The notes under the pieces are model-generated. The model saw only the letters and a program-made list of their open reading frames with translations. It was not told the DNA's origin and ran no database searches. From NCBI GenBank assembly GCA_036346205.1, contig JARFJB010002037.1, positions 2,092,001 to 2,156,000 of the forward strand: 64,000 nucleotides of DNA. Reading direction: 5' to 3'. Positions 25,439 to 35,145 of the stretch are shown one piece after another. Every line of letters begins with the position of its first letter. Position 1 is the first letter of the stretch. Source of the DNA: Vesta saturnalis (Eukaryota; Arthropoda; Insecta; Coleoptera; Lampyridae). Position numbers and translations under genes: made by a program.

Positions 25439-26305
25439 ACCGGCTTTGATGTTTACTACATTCATACCAGCTGTGACGACATGCTGAATTGAGTATATCA
25501 TGTTTAGGGTTTTTATTAATTGAAAAGGGCGTATGACGCCTCTTTATCTCCCAAATGCACTTTTATGTAGTGTAAAAAAGAAACTAGATATTATTTGTAA
25601 ATTTAAATTTTAAGAGGTGAATTCGAAGTTTGTATTTGTTGATAAGAACGTTTATTGTTTGATTTAAAGTTTACTAGTGTGTATATGAATTATGTACATT
25701 GATTCAATAGACGATCGTTGAAGTTGATATTGAGTTTCTTTTATGCGTTTGCTTATTTGTAATGGAACAGTGTACGGATGCTAAAAGGATGTTAGTCGAT
25801 TTTATGTTTGATAGTTCAGTTTTGATGACAATCTCATTTTAGTTTGACTGATTGATGTCAATCAAGATAGAGACGGTTGGAGTTCTGTTTCAAGTTAAGA
25901 TAAATTAAACTTGAATTCAAAATTTTGAATTTCAATTTTCTGTAGTAACAAGATTTCTTTGTGAGGTTAGTTGTTTCTAGTGGAGCCGTAAAGTGAGATC
26001 CATACTTTGTGATTTTGGAATATTACGTTTCAGATTGGACGTATGAGCCACAGGATCCTTTCCTGTTTTGTACCAATGCATCATTTGTTGTTACCCGATT
26101 TAAGACAGGGTAGCGTCCAAAAATATTACTCAATCTGATTTACCGTTTAACGTAACTAAATTATTAGTAAACTCGCGGACCTAACGTCGAGGTAGTTGGT
26201 CTTTGCGGATATTTGCCTGTGTGGTGTGCTTATGCCCTTTGAACCAGTTAAAATGTTACGGTTCCTATGGTTGCAGGTATTTACAAACATATAGGTATCG
26301 TGTTG
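25439..26305. other. Intergenic, no gene seen
   Basis: AT-rich sequence between the Gypsy nest and the Polinton-derived element. No reading frame or repeat was recognised. Confidence 0.5.
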
Positions 26306-26311
26306 AACAAT
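26306..26311 (+). repeat. 6-bp target-site duplication, left (AACAAT)
   Basis: AACAAT directly precedes AGTAGTTAGGATAGGG. The same AACAAT directly follows the inverted end ...CCCTATCCTAACTACT at 36241-36246. Six-base duplications are typical of Polinton/Maverick integration. Confidence 0.88.
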
Positions 26312-26329
26312 AGTAGTTAGGATAGGGCC

Positions 26330-26860
26330 GGTGCTGGACCAGTTCAAGGTCACTCGCCCTCTGGTGGTGAAAAACGTAAGCTTTTGGAGCTCTTTCAAGG
26401 TCAAAGTTTAGGCGGTAAATTTAAAATGTTGGAGCTGGTCAAGGTCAAAGCTAAAAATACCTACGGTGGTGTCATATTACATTTCTTAGAAATATAAAAA
26501 GGTCAAGGTGAAAAGCTAAAAATAGAAATTGCAAGGTAATCATAAATCTAAGAATAGAATTTTCAAGGTCTACTCCACTTGAAGGTCACGACGACGATGA
26601 CGATCTCATAAGCTATGCATAAAAAGTAGGTCATGAGTTCATTGAAGGTGAATACTCCACTTCAAGCTAAAAATAGAAATTGCAATGTCACCATCCTCAT
26701 CATATTACAAGGTCACTCTGCGGTCAAACGTTTTGGCGGGAAATTTGTATGTCAAGGTCAGAAGCTAAAAATAGAAACTGCAATGTCATCATCATCATAT
26801 TACAATTCTTAGAAGTCTAAAAATAGTGTGGTCAAAGGTTATTGATCTGTATATCATAGC
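26330..26860 (+). repeat. Subterminal repeats rich in TCAAGGTCA
   Basis: Degenerate repeats built from TCAAGGTCA, GCTAAAAATAG and CATATTACA words. Exact TCAAGGTCA occurs at 26344, 26395, 26439 and 26752, with several near matches. The inverted counterpart is about 35560-36210. TCAAGGTCA is the textbook extended half-site for FTZ-F1/ERR-type nuclear receptors; any binding here is unproven. Confidence 0.7.
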
Positions 26861-27076
26861 TAAAAATGGTCGGTTCATGTCCTCACTAAAAGGTGATCGC
26901 GTTACAGCTAAAAAGTATAGTGACAGCATCATCGTTGAAAGTAGCTTATGCGCGTAACCAGATATGTATGGTAATCAAAGAGATGGTTCATATCTGCACT
27001 AATGTAACATAGTGGGGGTCGTTTATAGTAACAATATAAGGAAATAGTGTAATGGGTAGTGAGTGTTGTGTAAAAC

Positions 27077-27235
27077 ATGTGGATGGCATACGCTCAAGAG
27101 CAATGGACCAAAGCAACTGATCTGAGAACAGCGGTGGAACGCTTGAAGCAAGAATTTTTGGCATTAGTATTCGATGCAAACATGAGGCGGTTTACGGGCG
27201 AGGTGATTATAGTGAAGCGGAGTGTAACGTCCTAG
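27077..27235 (+). CDS. Small ORF of 52 codons, left-arm copy, unrecognised
   Basis: An ATG-to-TAG frame of 52 residues that is charged and predicted helical in the middle (LRTAVERLKQEFLAL), followed by a short strand-like end (GEVIIVKRSV). I do not recognise it. By eye it is base-for-base identical to its inverted copy at 35146-35304, while flanking arm sequence differs at several places. That identity suggests either constraint or recent gene conversion. It lies upstream of the VNLNIKDLEVG ORF. No signal peptide or membrane segment is apparent. Confidence 0.45.
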   Translation: MWMAYAQEQWTKATDLRTAVERLKQEFLALVFDANMRRFTGEVIIVKRSVTS

Positions 27236-27479
27236 TGAAAAAGTATGAAAAAGGAGTAAAACGATATGTGAAAAGTTTTTAAATTTAAAGAAAATATGTA
27301 GAACATGTTTTGTAGAAGAACTGAAAGCTGTGCAATTGGATCAGTTTTGCAACGATGTAAAAAAAAATGGACAGCATCTCCTGATGGTAGCAGTTCATCC
27401 TCATCAGATGCAGATTAGCCTATCAATACAATTATCAAAGTACACTCTCCCCTCTACATCATGATGTAGAATTATATAG

Positions 27480-27635
27480 GACAGTTCCGGTGTCAACTTG
27501 AACATAAAAGACTTGGAGGTGGGTGCAAAATATAAAGTGATTGATATGAATACCATCGACACAAAGTATGGTAAACATATTATCATTGAAACCCAGAACT
27601 TTAAGTGCATACTTCCCTTAGGATTTTATGAATAG
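27480..27635 (+). CDS. Small Polinton-associated conserved protein fragment (OB-fold-like), left copy
   Basis: An open frame following a TAG, with words VNLNIKDLEVGAKYKVID, DTKYGKHIIIE and CILPLGFYE before the stop. This pattern (D-L-x-V-G-K-Y, then T-K/R-Y-G, then L-P-x-x-F) is one I know from short hypothetical proteins of invertebrate Polinton-like and virus-derived elements. They look like single-stranded-DNA-binding OB-fold proteins; that function is inference. An overlapping ATG at 27628 opens a 27-codon frame (MNSSKEDRIEKF). No start codon is seen, so this is a truncated copy. Related pieces lie at 34746-34889, about 31975-32330 and 33440-33490, all on the minus strand. Confidence 0.5.
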   Translation, partial: DSSGVNLNIKDLEVGAKYKVIDMNTIDTKYGKHIIIETQNFKCILPLGFYE

Positions 27636-28403
27636 TTCAAAAGAAGATCGCATTGAAAAGTTTAAGCAATATCTGGTTGAGAATGACGCATTACCAGCGC
27701 CGGAACTGTAGGAAAGACGACTAATTCAACATTTCTGTAAAAAAATAATAATAATAACATATATATCTATGTATAATTGTTTGGAAATAAATTATATATT
27801 TTTTGTTGCAAAAAAAAAAAGTCTTCTATTTTTTGATTAAATGAAGGGTATATCATAATGAAGAGAGCTGCTATTGATGAGACTAAAAAATGTAGCGTAT
27901 AATAATATGGTGTCTGCAGCTATATTGGCTAAGCTCTTCAAGGTTAAAATTTATTGGTATCATATTACAATTCATACAAACCAATCTTCAAGGTTAAATT
28001 TTATTGACAAGGTATTGAGAAGGTATCATATTACAGTTCTTATGTTAGACTCTTCAAGGTCTTAGGAATAGCAAAATAAGCATTCTTAACCAATGACACA
28101 TGTAACTGACTTTGTGCATGCTCAGTATTGCTCAGGTATCCTCGTGAGTCTACCCTTCTATATAAGATTAAATTTTATAATCACATATCATTCCTTCAAC
28201 ATCATGTTTTCTAAAAGTATATATGTTAAAGCACTGTTTTGCACATTAAAATCGCTTACGTAGTTACTATTGTAATAATGTGTGTAAACATAACCAGAAA
28301 ATCAGTTCTATTTGTTTAAATGTAGCATGTAGAAATACTGCACGATTGCATTAGCGCGTATACAACACGCTAACGAAGACAACCAGACAAATATAGAAAA
28401 GTA

Positions 28404-28853
28404 ATGATTGTTATAATTGATGTGCAAGGATTCAAAACAGCAAGAAATATATTTACACCTAAGGAACTAGCGATATATAATGGAGAGCAAATTGCTCATT
28501 ACGTATTCAAGCCTCCATTTCCATGGCACACCTTGGATAGTGAATTTCAAAAGCAAGCTAATTGGTTAATTCACAACCACCACTTTATCAAGTAGGAATA
28601 TGGATATACTTCTCCACGTCTATTCCCTCGTATACTTAGTGATTGCATATCAACAACAGATGAGGTGTACGTTAAAGGACGAGAGAAAGCTGATTTTATT
28701 CAAAAAATTTTAAAACAACGCATTACGGTGTTTGAAGAACAACATACTTTACCCAAACTTCATCCATGCCGTTTTTTTCATACACAAAACACTTGTCACT
28801 GTGCGTTGGCTCATGTATATCATTTATATGAAAAAATTGTAGTGAAATTCTAA
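28404..28853 (+). pseudogene. DVQGF-type Polinton/adintovirus-associated protein, left copy, in-frame stop
   Basis: ATG at 28404; 150 codons to the stop at 28851-28853, interrupted by one in-frame TAG at 28593-28595. The N-terminus (VIIDVQGFKTARN, KELAIYN, FKPPFPW) and the Cys/His-rich C-terminus (HPCRFFHTQNTCHCALAHV) match a family of hypothetical proteins I know from many invertebrate genomes, often beside Polinton-like genes. The N-terminal Asp-x-Gln strand recalls the first motif of DEDD exonucleases, but no function is established. The inverted copy at 33521-33970 has the same TAG, so the stop predates or spread with the arm duplication. Either a pseudogene or two short proteins. Confidence 0.6.
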
Positions 28854-28875
28854 TAAAGATTTATTAACTGACATA

Positions 28876-30475
28876 TACCCAATAAATTAGAGCGCCAAAG
28901 ATAGCAGTTTCAAAAATTTCTCAAAACAAAAAAAAATGTGATAAAAAAAATGTATGTTACCAATGATAGTTATATGTAAATATATGGTTTTAATCGCTTA
29001 ATAAATCACAACTCGAAAGTCCTTTACCCAAAAATTTTTATATGTCATCAATTTACATTACAACTTTGAAACAGGATTTGTAAATGTATGAATGCATCTT
29101 ATTACTTTCACCATTTCTAGGAATAAACAGTTTACTGAGTCATGCAATCCCAGAGAAACCTTTTGAATTTTTTAGATGAACAACAAATATTTTCAAAATA
29201 AATAAAGGATTTTATTTTACATCAGTAGTTATCTTAAATATTTATTGATTCTGTAGTCTTAATTCATTTTTTTTAAATATGAATGTGAATAGAAATATCA
29301 CTAGAATATTGTTAGTTGCATAACATTTCAGAGTTAAAACTCATTTGTGATGCTCTTCTCATGTTTGAACGTTTTTTTTTTCAAAGTCAAAGCTGCCTCA
29401 TTCTTCTATCTTTTTCACATTCTTTTACTTAAGCATACTCGTATAACACGTAGTAATAATGTTATTCACCTTTGATTATAATATAAATTGATAATTGTCA
29501 ATTGTTAAAAAAATAATAAAGTAATGGCTGGTAAGTAAATTTCATGCAAATTTTTTTTTTATTGAAAGTTAACGTGTCCATTATAGCTGTAGTACACAAC
29601 TTAGGCTTCGATCGAGTGGAGGAAGGTATGTAGGATATTATATGTAACTTATTTTTTTTACTTTTGATTTTTCAGATAAACTAGTTATTAATGATATCTC
29701 TCGAAAATATCCAGATGTGAGTAATGTTTGTTATGTTTCAGTTTTAAGTATTTACGTTTTAGCATGATGTACTTCTAATTCATGGGGCTGGAACTGACAG
29801 GACCCATGGTGTCTACCAATATTTTTGTAATTATATACATTACATTTTGTACATGGATGATGACATAACAGAAACTCTGTGGTTGATGGGGGTATGTATT
29901 TCTATACATGATTATAATTTCTTTAATTTAACTGATTTTTGTTTCAGATCACACCTTAAATTTTATTTACAATTTTAATTTAATGTGATTTATTAAGCAA
30001 TTAACAACGTTCACTTACCTATAACTTTCATTGGTAAAATACATTTTTTTATCACATTTTTTTTTGTTTTGAGAAATTTTTGAACCTGCTATCTTTGGCG
30101 CTCTAATTTATTGGGTCTATATACGAAAATTCAGAATTTTTGGGTAAAGGACTTTCGAGTTGTGATTTATTAAGCAATTAACAACGTTCACTTACGTATA
30201 ACTTTCATTGGTAAAATACATTTTTTTTATCACATTTTTTTTGTTTTGAGAAATTTTTGAAACTGCTATCTTTGGCGCTCTAATTTATTGGGTATATATA
30301 CAAAAATTCAGAATTTTTGGGTAAAGGACTTTCGAGTTGTGATTTATTAAGCGATTAAAACCATATATTTACATATAACTATCATTGGTAACATACATTT
30401 TTTATCACATTTTTTTGTTTTGAGAAATTTTTGAAACTGCTATCTTTGGCGCTCTAATTTATTGGGTATATATAC
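28876..30475 (+). mobile_element. 1.6-kb inserted unit with ~170-bp inverted ends
   Basis: Starts right where the left arm ends. The left end (CCCAATAAATTAGAGCGCC, 28884 to about 29050) is the inverted copy of the right end (GGCGCTCTAATTTATTGGG). The right end is present three times in tandem (about 29985-30160, 30161-30335, 30336-30475, period ~175 bp). The third right copy matches the left copy best (shared GCGATTAAAACCATATATTT). Related degenerate sequence occurs at about 31865-31960. The interior carries the five-exon gene at 29524-29959. No transposase was seen, so this is a non-autonomous unit or a local inverted duplication. Confidence 0.6.
29524..29959 (+). CDS. Five-exon small gene (75 codons), novel
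   Basis: Exons: 29524-29530, 29587-29625, 29676-29716, 29763-29891, 29948-29959 (7, 39, 41, 129 and 12 nt; 228 nt = 75 codons plus stop). The introns are 56, 50, 46 and 56 bp. All begin GT (GTAAGT, GTATGT, GTGAGT, GTATGT) and end AG after pyrimidine tracts, and the phases match throughout with no stop until TAA at 29957. Residues near the middle read VLLIHGAGTDRTHG, followed by an aromatic stretch with one Cys (QYFCNYIHYILYMDDD). No signal peptide or known domain was recognised. ATG context is AGTAATGG. It lies within the inserted 1.6-kb unit, just before its triplicated right end. Chance is possible for a short gene, but five compatible exons with strong splice sites make that unlikely. Confidence 0.6.
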
Positions 30476-30559
30476 AAAAATTCAGAATTTTTGGCTTTGT
30501 AATATAAGTTTTATGTCATAATTTTACAATGCCATTTCTTCCTTCATGATTTGTATAAT

Positions 30560-31003
30560 TTAATAAATCATGATAAGAAACTCGTTTAATATGAAAATTC
30601 AATTAAACTATACAGATACTTTACTTCGAAATCTGTTTATAAATTCAACATCGTCCCACATATCAAAATTATTTTTTTGTACAAATCTATTTGTAGTATT
30701 GTACGGTCGAAGTTCAATATTATTTACAATTTCCATTTCCTCATATAATAGTACATCACCAATTACTTCCATGACCACTGAACTAGTGAGATCTGAGATC
30801 ACAAATTAGTTAAAAGTGTGGTTATAACACTTCCCATAGAGTTTACTGGTCGCTAAAAGCTACCCATAAATTTATTTAGCCAGTAAGCACTTTACTGGTA
30901 AGATTAAAAATACTTGAAAGTGAATAAACACGTATTTTGCCTAATCTTTCAAGTAAGGATACTTGACACTTTACTTGAAGGTGAATAAACCGACCCTTAC
31001 TCT
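30560..31003 (-). pseudogene. PIF/Harbinger transposon 5' end with transposase N-terminal fragment
   Basis: The minus strand begins near 31003 with GGGTCGGTTTATTCACC, a terminus I associate with PIF/Harbinger elements. About 200 bp later comes a short frame (30608-30802) ending FDMWDDVEFINRFRSK. This resembles the HARBI1 N-terminal signature (F-x-x-Y/W-D-D-x-E-F-x-x-R-F-R). The rest of the nuclease is missing. The identification rests on these two signals and is moderate. It lies between the 1.6-kb unit and the conserved-domain ORF at 31477. Confidence 0.5.
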
Positions 31004-31216
31004 CACACCTGAAACGTAAAATTGACAGTTGGTTCTGTTTAGTGATATCAGTAGTTGTTGAATTTACAAGAAAATAATTTGATATGGTTTTATTTGATAC
31101 TATTAAACGGAACATTGTTAAGGATACTTAATTTTTTTGTGACATAATTATAAGTGTTTTTTTGTTTTATAAACAGTACCTATACTAATAAAAAGTTTCG
31201 ATTAATGTGGTTTAAC

Positions 31217-31475
31217 ATCAGTTAAGTTTGAGGACTACATAAACACTTTAGGCCTAATATATAAGATAATTAGGTATTAAAAAAATTATGTACAAAAAAC
31301 AATGTATGTATCAGTGTTTTTTATTAATAAATAATACAAATTACAATTGGTCTTTTATTATTATTATTCTTACAGAAATTACATTCTACGTTAGTTCCTT
31401 AAGTACACTATATTACAATAAGTTATAGTCGGTACCTATACAAGCAGGACATTTATATCCGTTATTAAACCAATG
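31217..31475. repeat. ~250-bp repeat, copy 1
   Basis: Direct repeat with 32520-32745: both run from CATCAGTTAAGTTTGAGGAC to AGGACATTTATATCCG. It contains the antisense of the C-terminal end of the small zinc-finger ORF (KCPACIGTD). Shows internal duplication of the element's middle. Confidence 0.85.
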
Positions 31476-31476
31476 G

Positions 31477-31797
31477 GAGATTAATACTGGGGAGGAAGGA
31501 GAAGAACTGTCTAGTATCGCAGATGATTCCCATAATGAACCCATCTCGGAAGAATTTCTCGAGCAGTACAATGAATTGCCGCGTATATATGTTGAACGTA
31601 TATTAAAGAATGCTGAAGGTGATATTGATCATACGTATGGAGTCCACTATGATACCAAAACTGACAAATGGACAATTGGTAATACGCCCATCACAATTAA
31701 AGGAGACGATATAATTATTAAAGGCGTCACGTATAAAGGGACTCCAGGATTATATGATATGCTTATTATGAATGAACCTGTTCCACTTGAGGTGTAA
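31477..31797 (+). pseudogene. Conserved virus-like hypothetical domain (DUF8207-like), partial
   Basis: Open frame of about 106 codons without an ATG; the nearest in-frame initiator is a TTG at 31576. Its words match a domain that I know from hypothetical proteins in many arthropod genomes and that I believe is catalogued as DUF8207: acidic lead (EELSSIADDS), YGVHYD, WTIGNTPITI, GDDIIIKGVTYKGTPGLYDML. The family continues beyond the YKGTPGL motif; here the frame stops soon after, so it is truncated at both ends. It is often found near Polinton-like or parvovirus-like insertions, consistent with this element. Function unknown. Confidence 0.5.
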
Positions 31798-31969
31798 TTT
31801 CTCTAATCACACTAGTCTCGAGGAACGATGGTGTCTCTTGAAAATACAAAAGTTGTGCGTGAAAAAAATTGTATCTTGCCAATGGCACAATTATATGTAC
31901 GTAAACGTTATCAATTGCTTACATTAATAAATCATAACTCGGTAGTCCTTTACCCAAGCAACTCTCTTC

Positions 31970-32330
31970 ATTATGATGTACCTACTCTTCATTTAATCAA
32001 AAAATAGAAGACATTTTATTTTTTGTAATAAAAAATACATAGTTTATTTCCAAACAATTATACATAGACATATGTTATTATAATTTTTTTACAGAAATGT
32101 TAAATTAGTTGTCTTTCCTACAGTTCCTGAGATCTTGTTTTTGAAGTATTCATAAAATTGTAAGGGAAGTATGGACTTAAAGTTCTGGGTTTCAATGATA
32201 ATATGTTTACCATACTTTGTGTCGATGGTATTCATATAATCACTTTATATTTTGTACACACCTCCAAGTCTTTTACGTTCGTGAAGGATTTACAGAAAGT
32301 GCTCCTGTTCAATGCAGATAGATCCATTTA
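31970..32330 (-). pseudogene. Third copy of the OB-fold-like region, truncated
   Basis: The inverted sequence matches about 34540-34880, including the ACAGAAATGTTAAATTAG and AAAGTTCTGGGTTTCAATG words, with indels that break the frame. It shows the arm sequence was copied a third time into the middle. Confidence 0.75.
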
Positions 32331-32519
32331 TTTTTGACAAATTCTGTCCTGGCAGTTTAGGTTCTCATTATCCAAAAAAAAAAAATTACTACAGCAATGA
32401 ATTCGGAAAATTATGAACATTTCACAATATATAACTGGATTCTAGAAAACGTTGAAAAAGGTCGGGGATATCAAGGCGGACGGTTAGGTTGAACAAGCGG
32501 ACCTGACTCGGGGAAGTAG

Positions 32520-32745
32520 CCATCAGTTAAGTTTGAGGACTACATAAACACTTTAGGCCTAATATGTATGTATCAGTATGTTTTTTTATTAATAAATAAT
32601 ACAAATTACAATTGGTCTTTTATTATTATTCTTACAGAAATTACATTCTACGTTAGTTCCTTAAGTACACTATATTACAATAAGTTATATTCATACTAGT
32701 CGGTACCTATACAAGCAGGACATTTATATCCGTTATTAAACCAAT
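32520..32745. repeat. ~250-bp repeat, copy 2
   Basis: Direct copy of 31217-31475 with small gaps. It is part of the intact version of the small zinc-finger ORF locus. Confidence 0.85.
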
Positions 32746-32806
32746 AGTGATGCTTTCTACAGTAATTTAAGTGTTCCAAAGTGCTTGTTGTTCTTTCCGG
32801 CATCAT
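32696..32806 (-). CDS. Small zinc-finger ORF (36 aa)
   Basis: ATGATG at 32801-32806 to TAG at 32696, 36 residues. It contains a C-x3-HH ... C-x2-C pattern (YCRKHHYW and KCPACIGTD), a plausible single zinc-binding knuckle. It lies just downstream of the integrase tail in the same direction, and a truncated copy of its 3' end is at about 31430-31475. I do not know a named family. It could be the last exon or tail of a larger protein. Confidence 0.45.
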   Translation of the reverse strand: MMPERTTSTLEHLNYCRKHHYWFNNGYKCPACIGTD

Positions 32807-32844
32807 TGAATTATAAATGAGCTTATTGCCTTACAATAATATGC

Positions 32845-33124
32845 TTATAAAACTACATTATCATCATCATCGATCCATGAATATTATTTTAATCCCAACC
32901 ACTTTACGTACACTTAAAAGGTCAAATGACCTTTTCCACCAAATACACATCCGGATATTTAACCTTTTGCAGTTCCTGTCCATAAATAGGTGTCCCTAGC
33001 CAATTGGTGTGTTGTAGCAAGTACGTGACCGGATTCGTTACACGTACTTTAACAATCTTGAAAAGTTCACTAGACCAATTTGGTATACAACCTTTATCAA
33101 ATATTCTTTTAAATTTTGTTCAGT
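32845..33124 (-). pseudogene. Polinton/adintovirus-type integrase, C-terminal fragment
   Basis: Minus-strand frame with FDKGCIPNWSSELFKIVKV, NPVTYLL, ELQKVKYPDVYLVEKVI. After a stop and frameshift it continues as VKWLGL and YSWIDDDD. This is the chromodomain-like tail of retroviral-type integrases of Polintons and related viruses (pattern KGY-PNW-E-F, then YLVEKV, KWLG, SWI). The catalytic core and zinc domain are absent, so it cannot integrate DNA. It is the best sequence evidence for the Polinton origin of the surrounding element. Confidence 0.75.
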
Positions 33125-33169
33125 AGAACATTGTAAACACCGAAAATGTGAATAGCATAAACTTTGATG

Positions 33170-33370
33170 CAGTCAGCTCAAAAAACAGATCCCTATTTTC
33201 TAGCAACAGGCAGAAACAGCTCAAAACAACTTTCCCGGTTTCCGAAAACAGCTCAAAAACAGACCTAAAACCCGTACCCGTTTCTCAAAAAACAGGTAGC
33301 TGTTTCTCAACAACAGGTAGCTGTTTCTCAGAAGCGGTATCTCTTTCCGGTAGACCGAAAGCAGTTTAGG
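33170..33370 (+). repeat. Short AACAGGTAGCTGTTTCTCA-type repeats
   Basis: Three near-copies of AACAGGTAGCTGTTTCTCA-like words plus AAAACAGCTCAAAAC words. The open frame across them is low-complexity and not convincing as a gene. Confidence 0.6.
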
Positions 33371-33439
33371 TTCTCATTATCCAAAAAAAATTTTACACAA
33401 ATGTTTATTCTTAGATAACATTTTAAATTATCTAGTTCT

Positions 33440-33490
33440 TCTTCTTATTCTTCTTTGAAATACTCATAAAAGCGTTGAGGTAATACATGC
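33440..33490 (-). pseudogene. OB-fold-like protein, isolated C-terminal tail
   Basis: The minus strand reads LPQRFYEYFKEE then stop, matching the LPLGFYE end of the ORF at 27480-27635. It sits directly beyond the right arm. Only a few codons remain. Confidence 0.4.
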
Positions 33491-33520
33491 GAATAAGATA
33501 TGTCAGTTAATAAATTTTTA

Positions 33521-33970
33521 TTAGAATTTCACTACAATTTTTTCATATAAATGATATACATGAGCCAACGCACAGTGACAAGTGTTTTGTGTATGAAAAA
33601 AACGGCATGGATGAAGTTTGGGTAAAGTATGTTGTTCTTCAAACACCGTAATGCGTTGTTTTAAAAATTTTTGAATAAAATCAGCTTTCTCTCGTCCTTT
33701 AACGTACACCTCATCTGTTGTTGATATGCAATCACTAAGTATACGAGGGAATAGACGTGGAGAAGTATATCCATATTCCTACTTGATAAAGTGGTGGTTG
33801 TGAATTAACCAATTAGCTTGCTTTTGAAATTCACTATCCAAGGTGTGCCATGGAAATGGAGGCTTGAATACGTAATGAGCAATTTGCTCTCCATTATATA
33901 TCGCTAGTTCCTTAGGTGTAAATATATTTCTTGCTGTTTTGAATCCTTGCACATCAATTATAACAATCAT
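33521..33970 (-). pseudogene. DVQGF-type Polinton-associated protein, right copy
   Basis: Mirror of 28404-28853, with the same in-frame stop at 33779-33781 and one residue difference seen in the second half (QKFL instead of QKIL). Confidence 0.6.
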
Positions 33971-34745
33971 TACTTTTCTATATTTGTCTGGTTGTCTTCG
34001 TTAGCGTGTTGTATACGCGCTAATGCAATCGTGCAGTATTTCTACATGCTACATTTAAACAAATACAACTGATTTTCTGGTTATGTTTACACACATTATT
34101 ACAATAGTAACTACGTAAGCGATTTTAATGTGCAAAAACAGTGCTTTAACATATATACTTTTTAGAAAAACATGATGTTGAAGCGAATGATATGTGATTA
34201 TAAAATTTAATCTTATATAGAAGGGTAGACTCCACGAGGATACCCGAGCAATACCGAGCATGCACAAAGTCAGTTACATGTGTCATTGGTTAAGAATGCT
34301 TATTTTGCTATTCCTAAGACCCTTGAAGAGTCTAACATAAGAACTGTAATATGATACCTTCTCAATACCTTGTCAATAAAATTTAACCTTGAAGATTGGT
34401 TGGTATGAATTGTAATATGATACCAATAAATTTTAACCTTGAAGAGCTTAGCCAATATAGCTGCAGACACCATATTATTATACGCTACATTTTTTTTAGT
34501 CTCATCAATAGCAGCTCTCTTCATTATGATATACCCTTCATTTAATCAAAAAATAGAAGACTTTTTTTTGCAACAAAAAATATATAATTTATTTCCAAAC
34601 AATTATACATAGATATATATGTTATTATTATTATTTTTTTACAGAAATGTTAAATTAGTCGTCTTTCCTACAGTTCCGGCGCTGGTAATGCGTCATTCTC
34701 AACCAGATATTGCTTAAACTTTTCAATGCGATCTTCTTTTTTGAA

Positions 34746-34889
34746 CTATTCATAAAATCCTAAGGTAAGTATGCACTTAAAGTTCTGGGTTTCAATGATA
34801 ATATGTTTACCATACTTTGTGTCGATGGTATTTATATCAATCACTTTATATTTTGCACCCACCTCCAAGTCTTTTATGTTCAAGTTGAC
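34746..34889 (-). pseudogene. OB-fold-like protein fragment, right-arm copy
   Basis: Inverted copy of 27492-27635, same length (144 bp) and near-identical. No start codon seen. Confidence 0.5.
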
Positions 34890-35145
34890 ACCGGAACTGT
34901 CCTATATATTTCTACATCATGATGTAGAGGGGAGAGTGTACTTTGATAATTGTATCGATAGGCTAATCTGCATCTGATGAGGATGAACTGCTACCATCAG
35001 GAGATGCTGTCCATTTTTTTTTACATCGTTGCATAACTGATGCAATTGCACAGCTTTCAGTTCTTCTACAAAACATGTTCTACATATTTTCTTTAAATTT
35101 AAAAACTTTTCACATATCGTTTTACTCCTTTTTCATACTTTTACA

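Larger units (their letters stand above)
26312..28876 (+). repeat. Left giant terminal inverted repeat (2565 bp)
   Basis: Inverted match to 33498-36240. The match begins at the first base after the target duplication and ends at TTAACTGACATAT. The right arm is ~180 bp longer, mainly through extra copies of a subterminal unit at about 35870-36110. The arms share even small features such as the in-frame stop in the DVQGF ORF. Confidence 0.92.

Noticed and set aside
27404..27610. 68-codon frame opposite the OB-fold-like ORF (and its mirror at 34771-34977)
   Set aside because: Antisense to a frame with a recognisable conserved pattern; a shadow.
34300..34524. 74-codon frame starting MKRAAIDETKK in the right arm
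   Set aside because: Runs through subterminal AAGGTTAAA-type repeats, and the left copy is broken by a two-base difference in the A run, so it is not clearly a gene.
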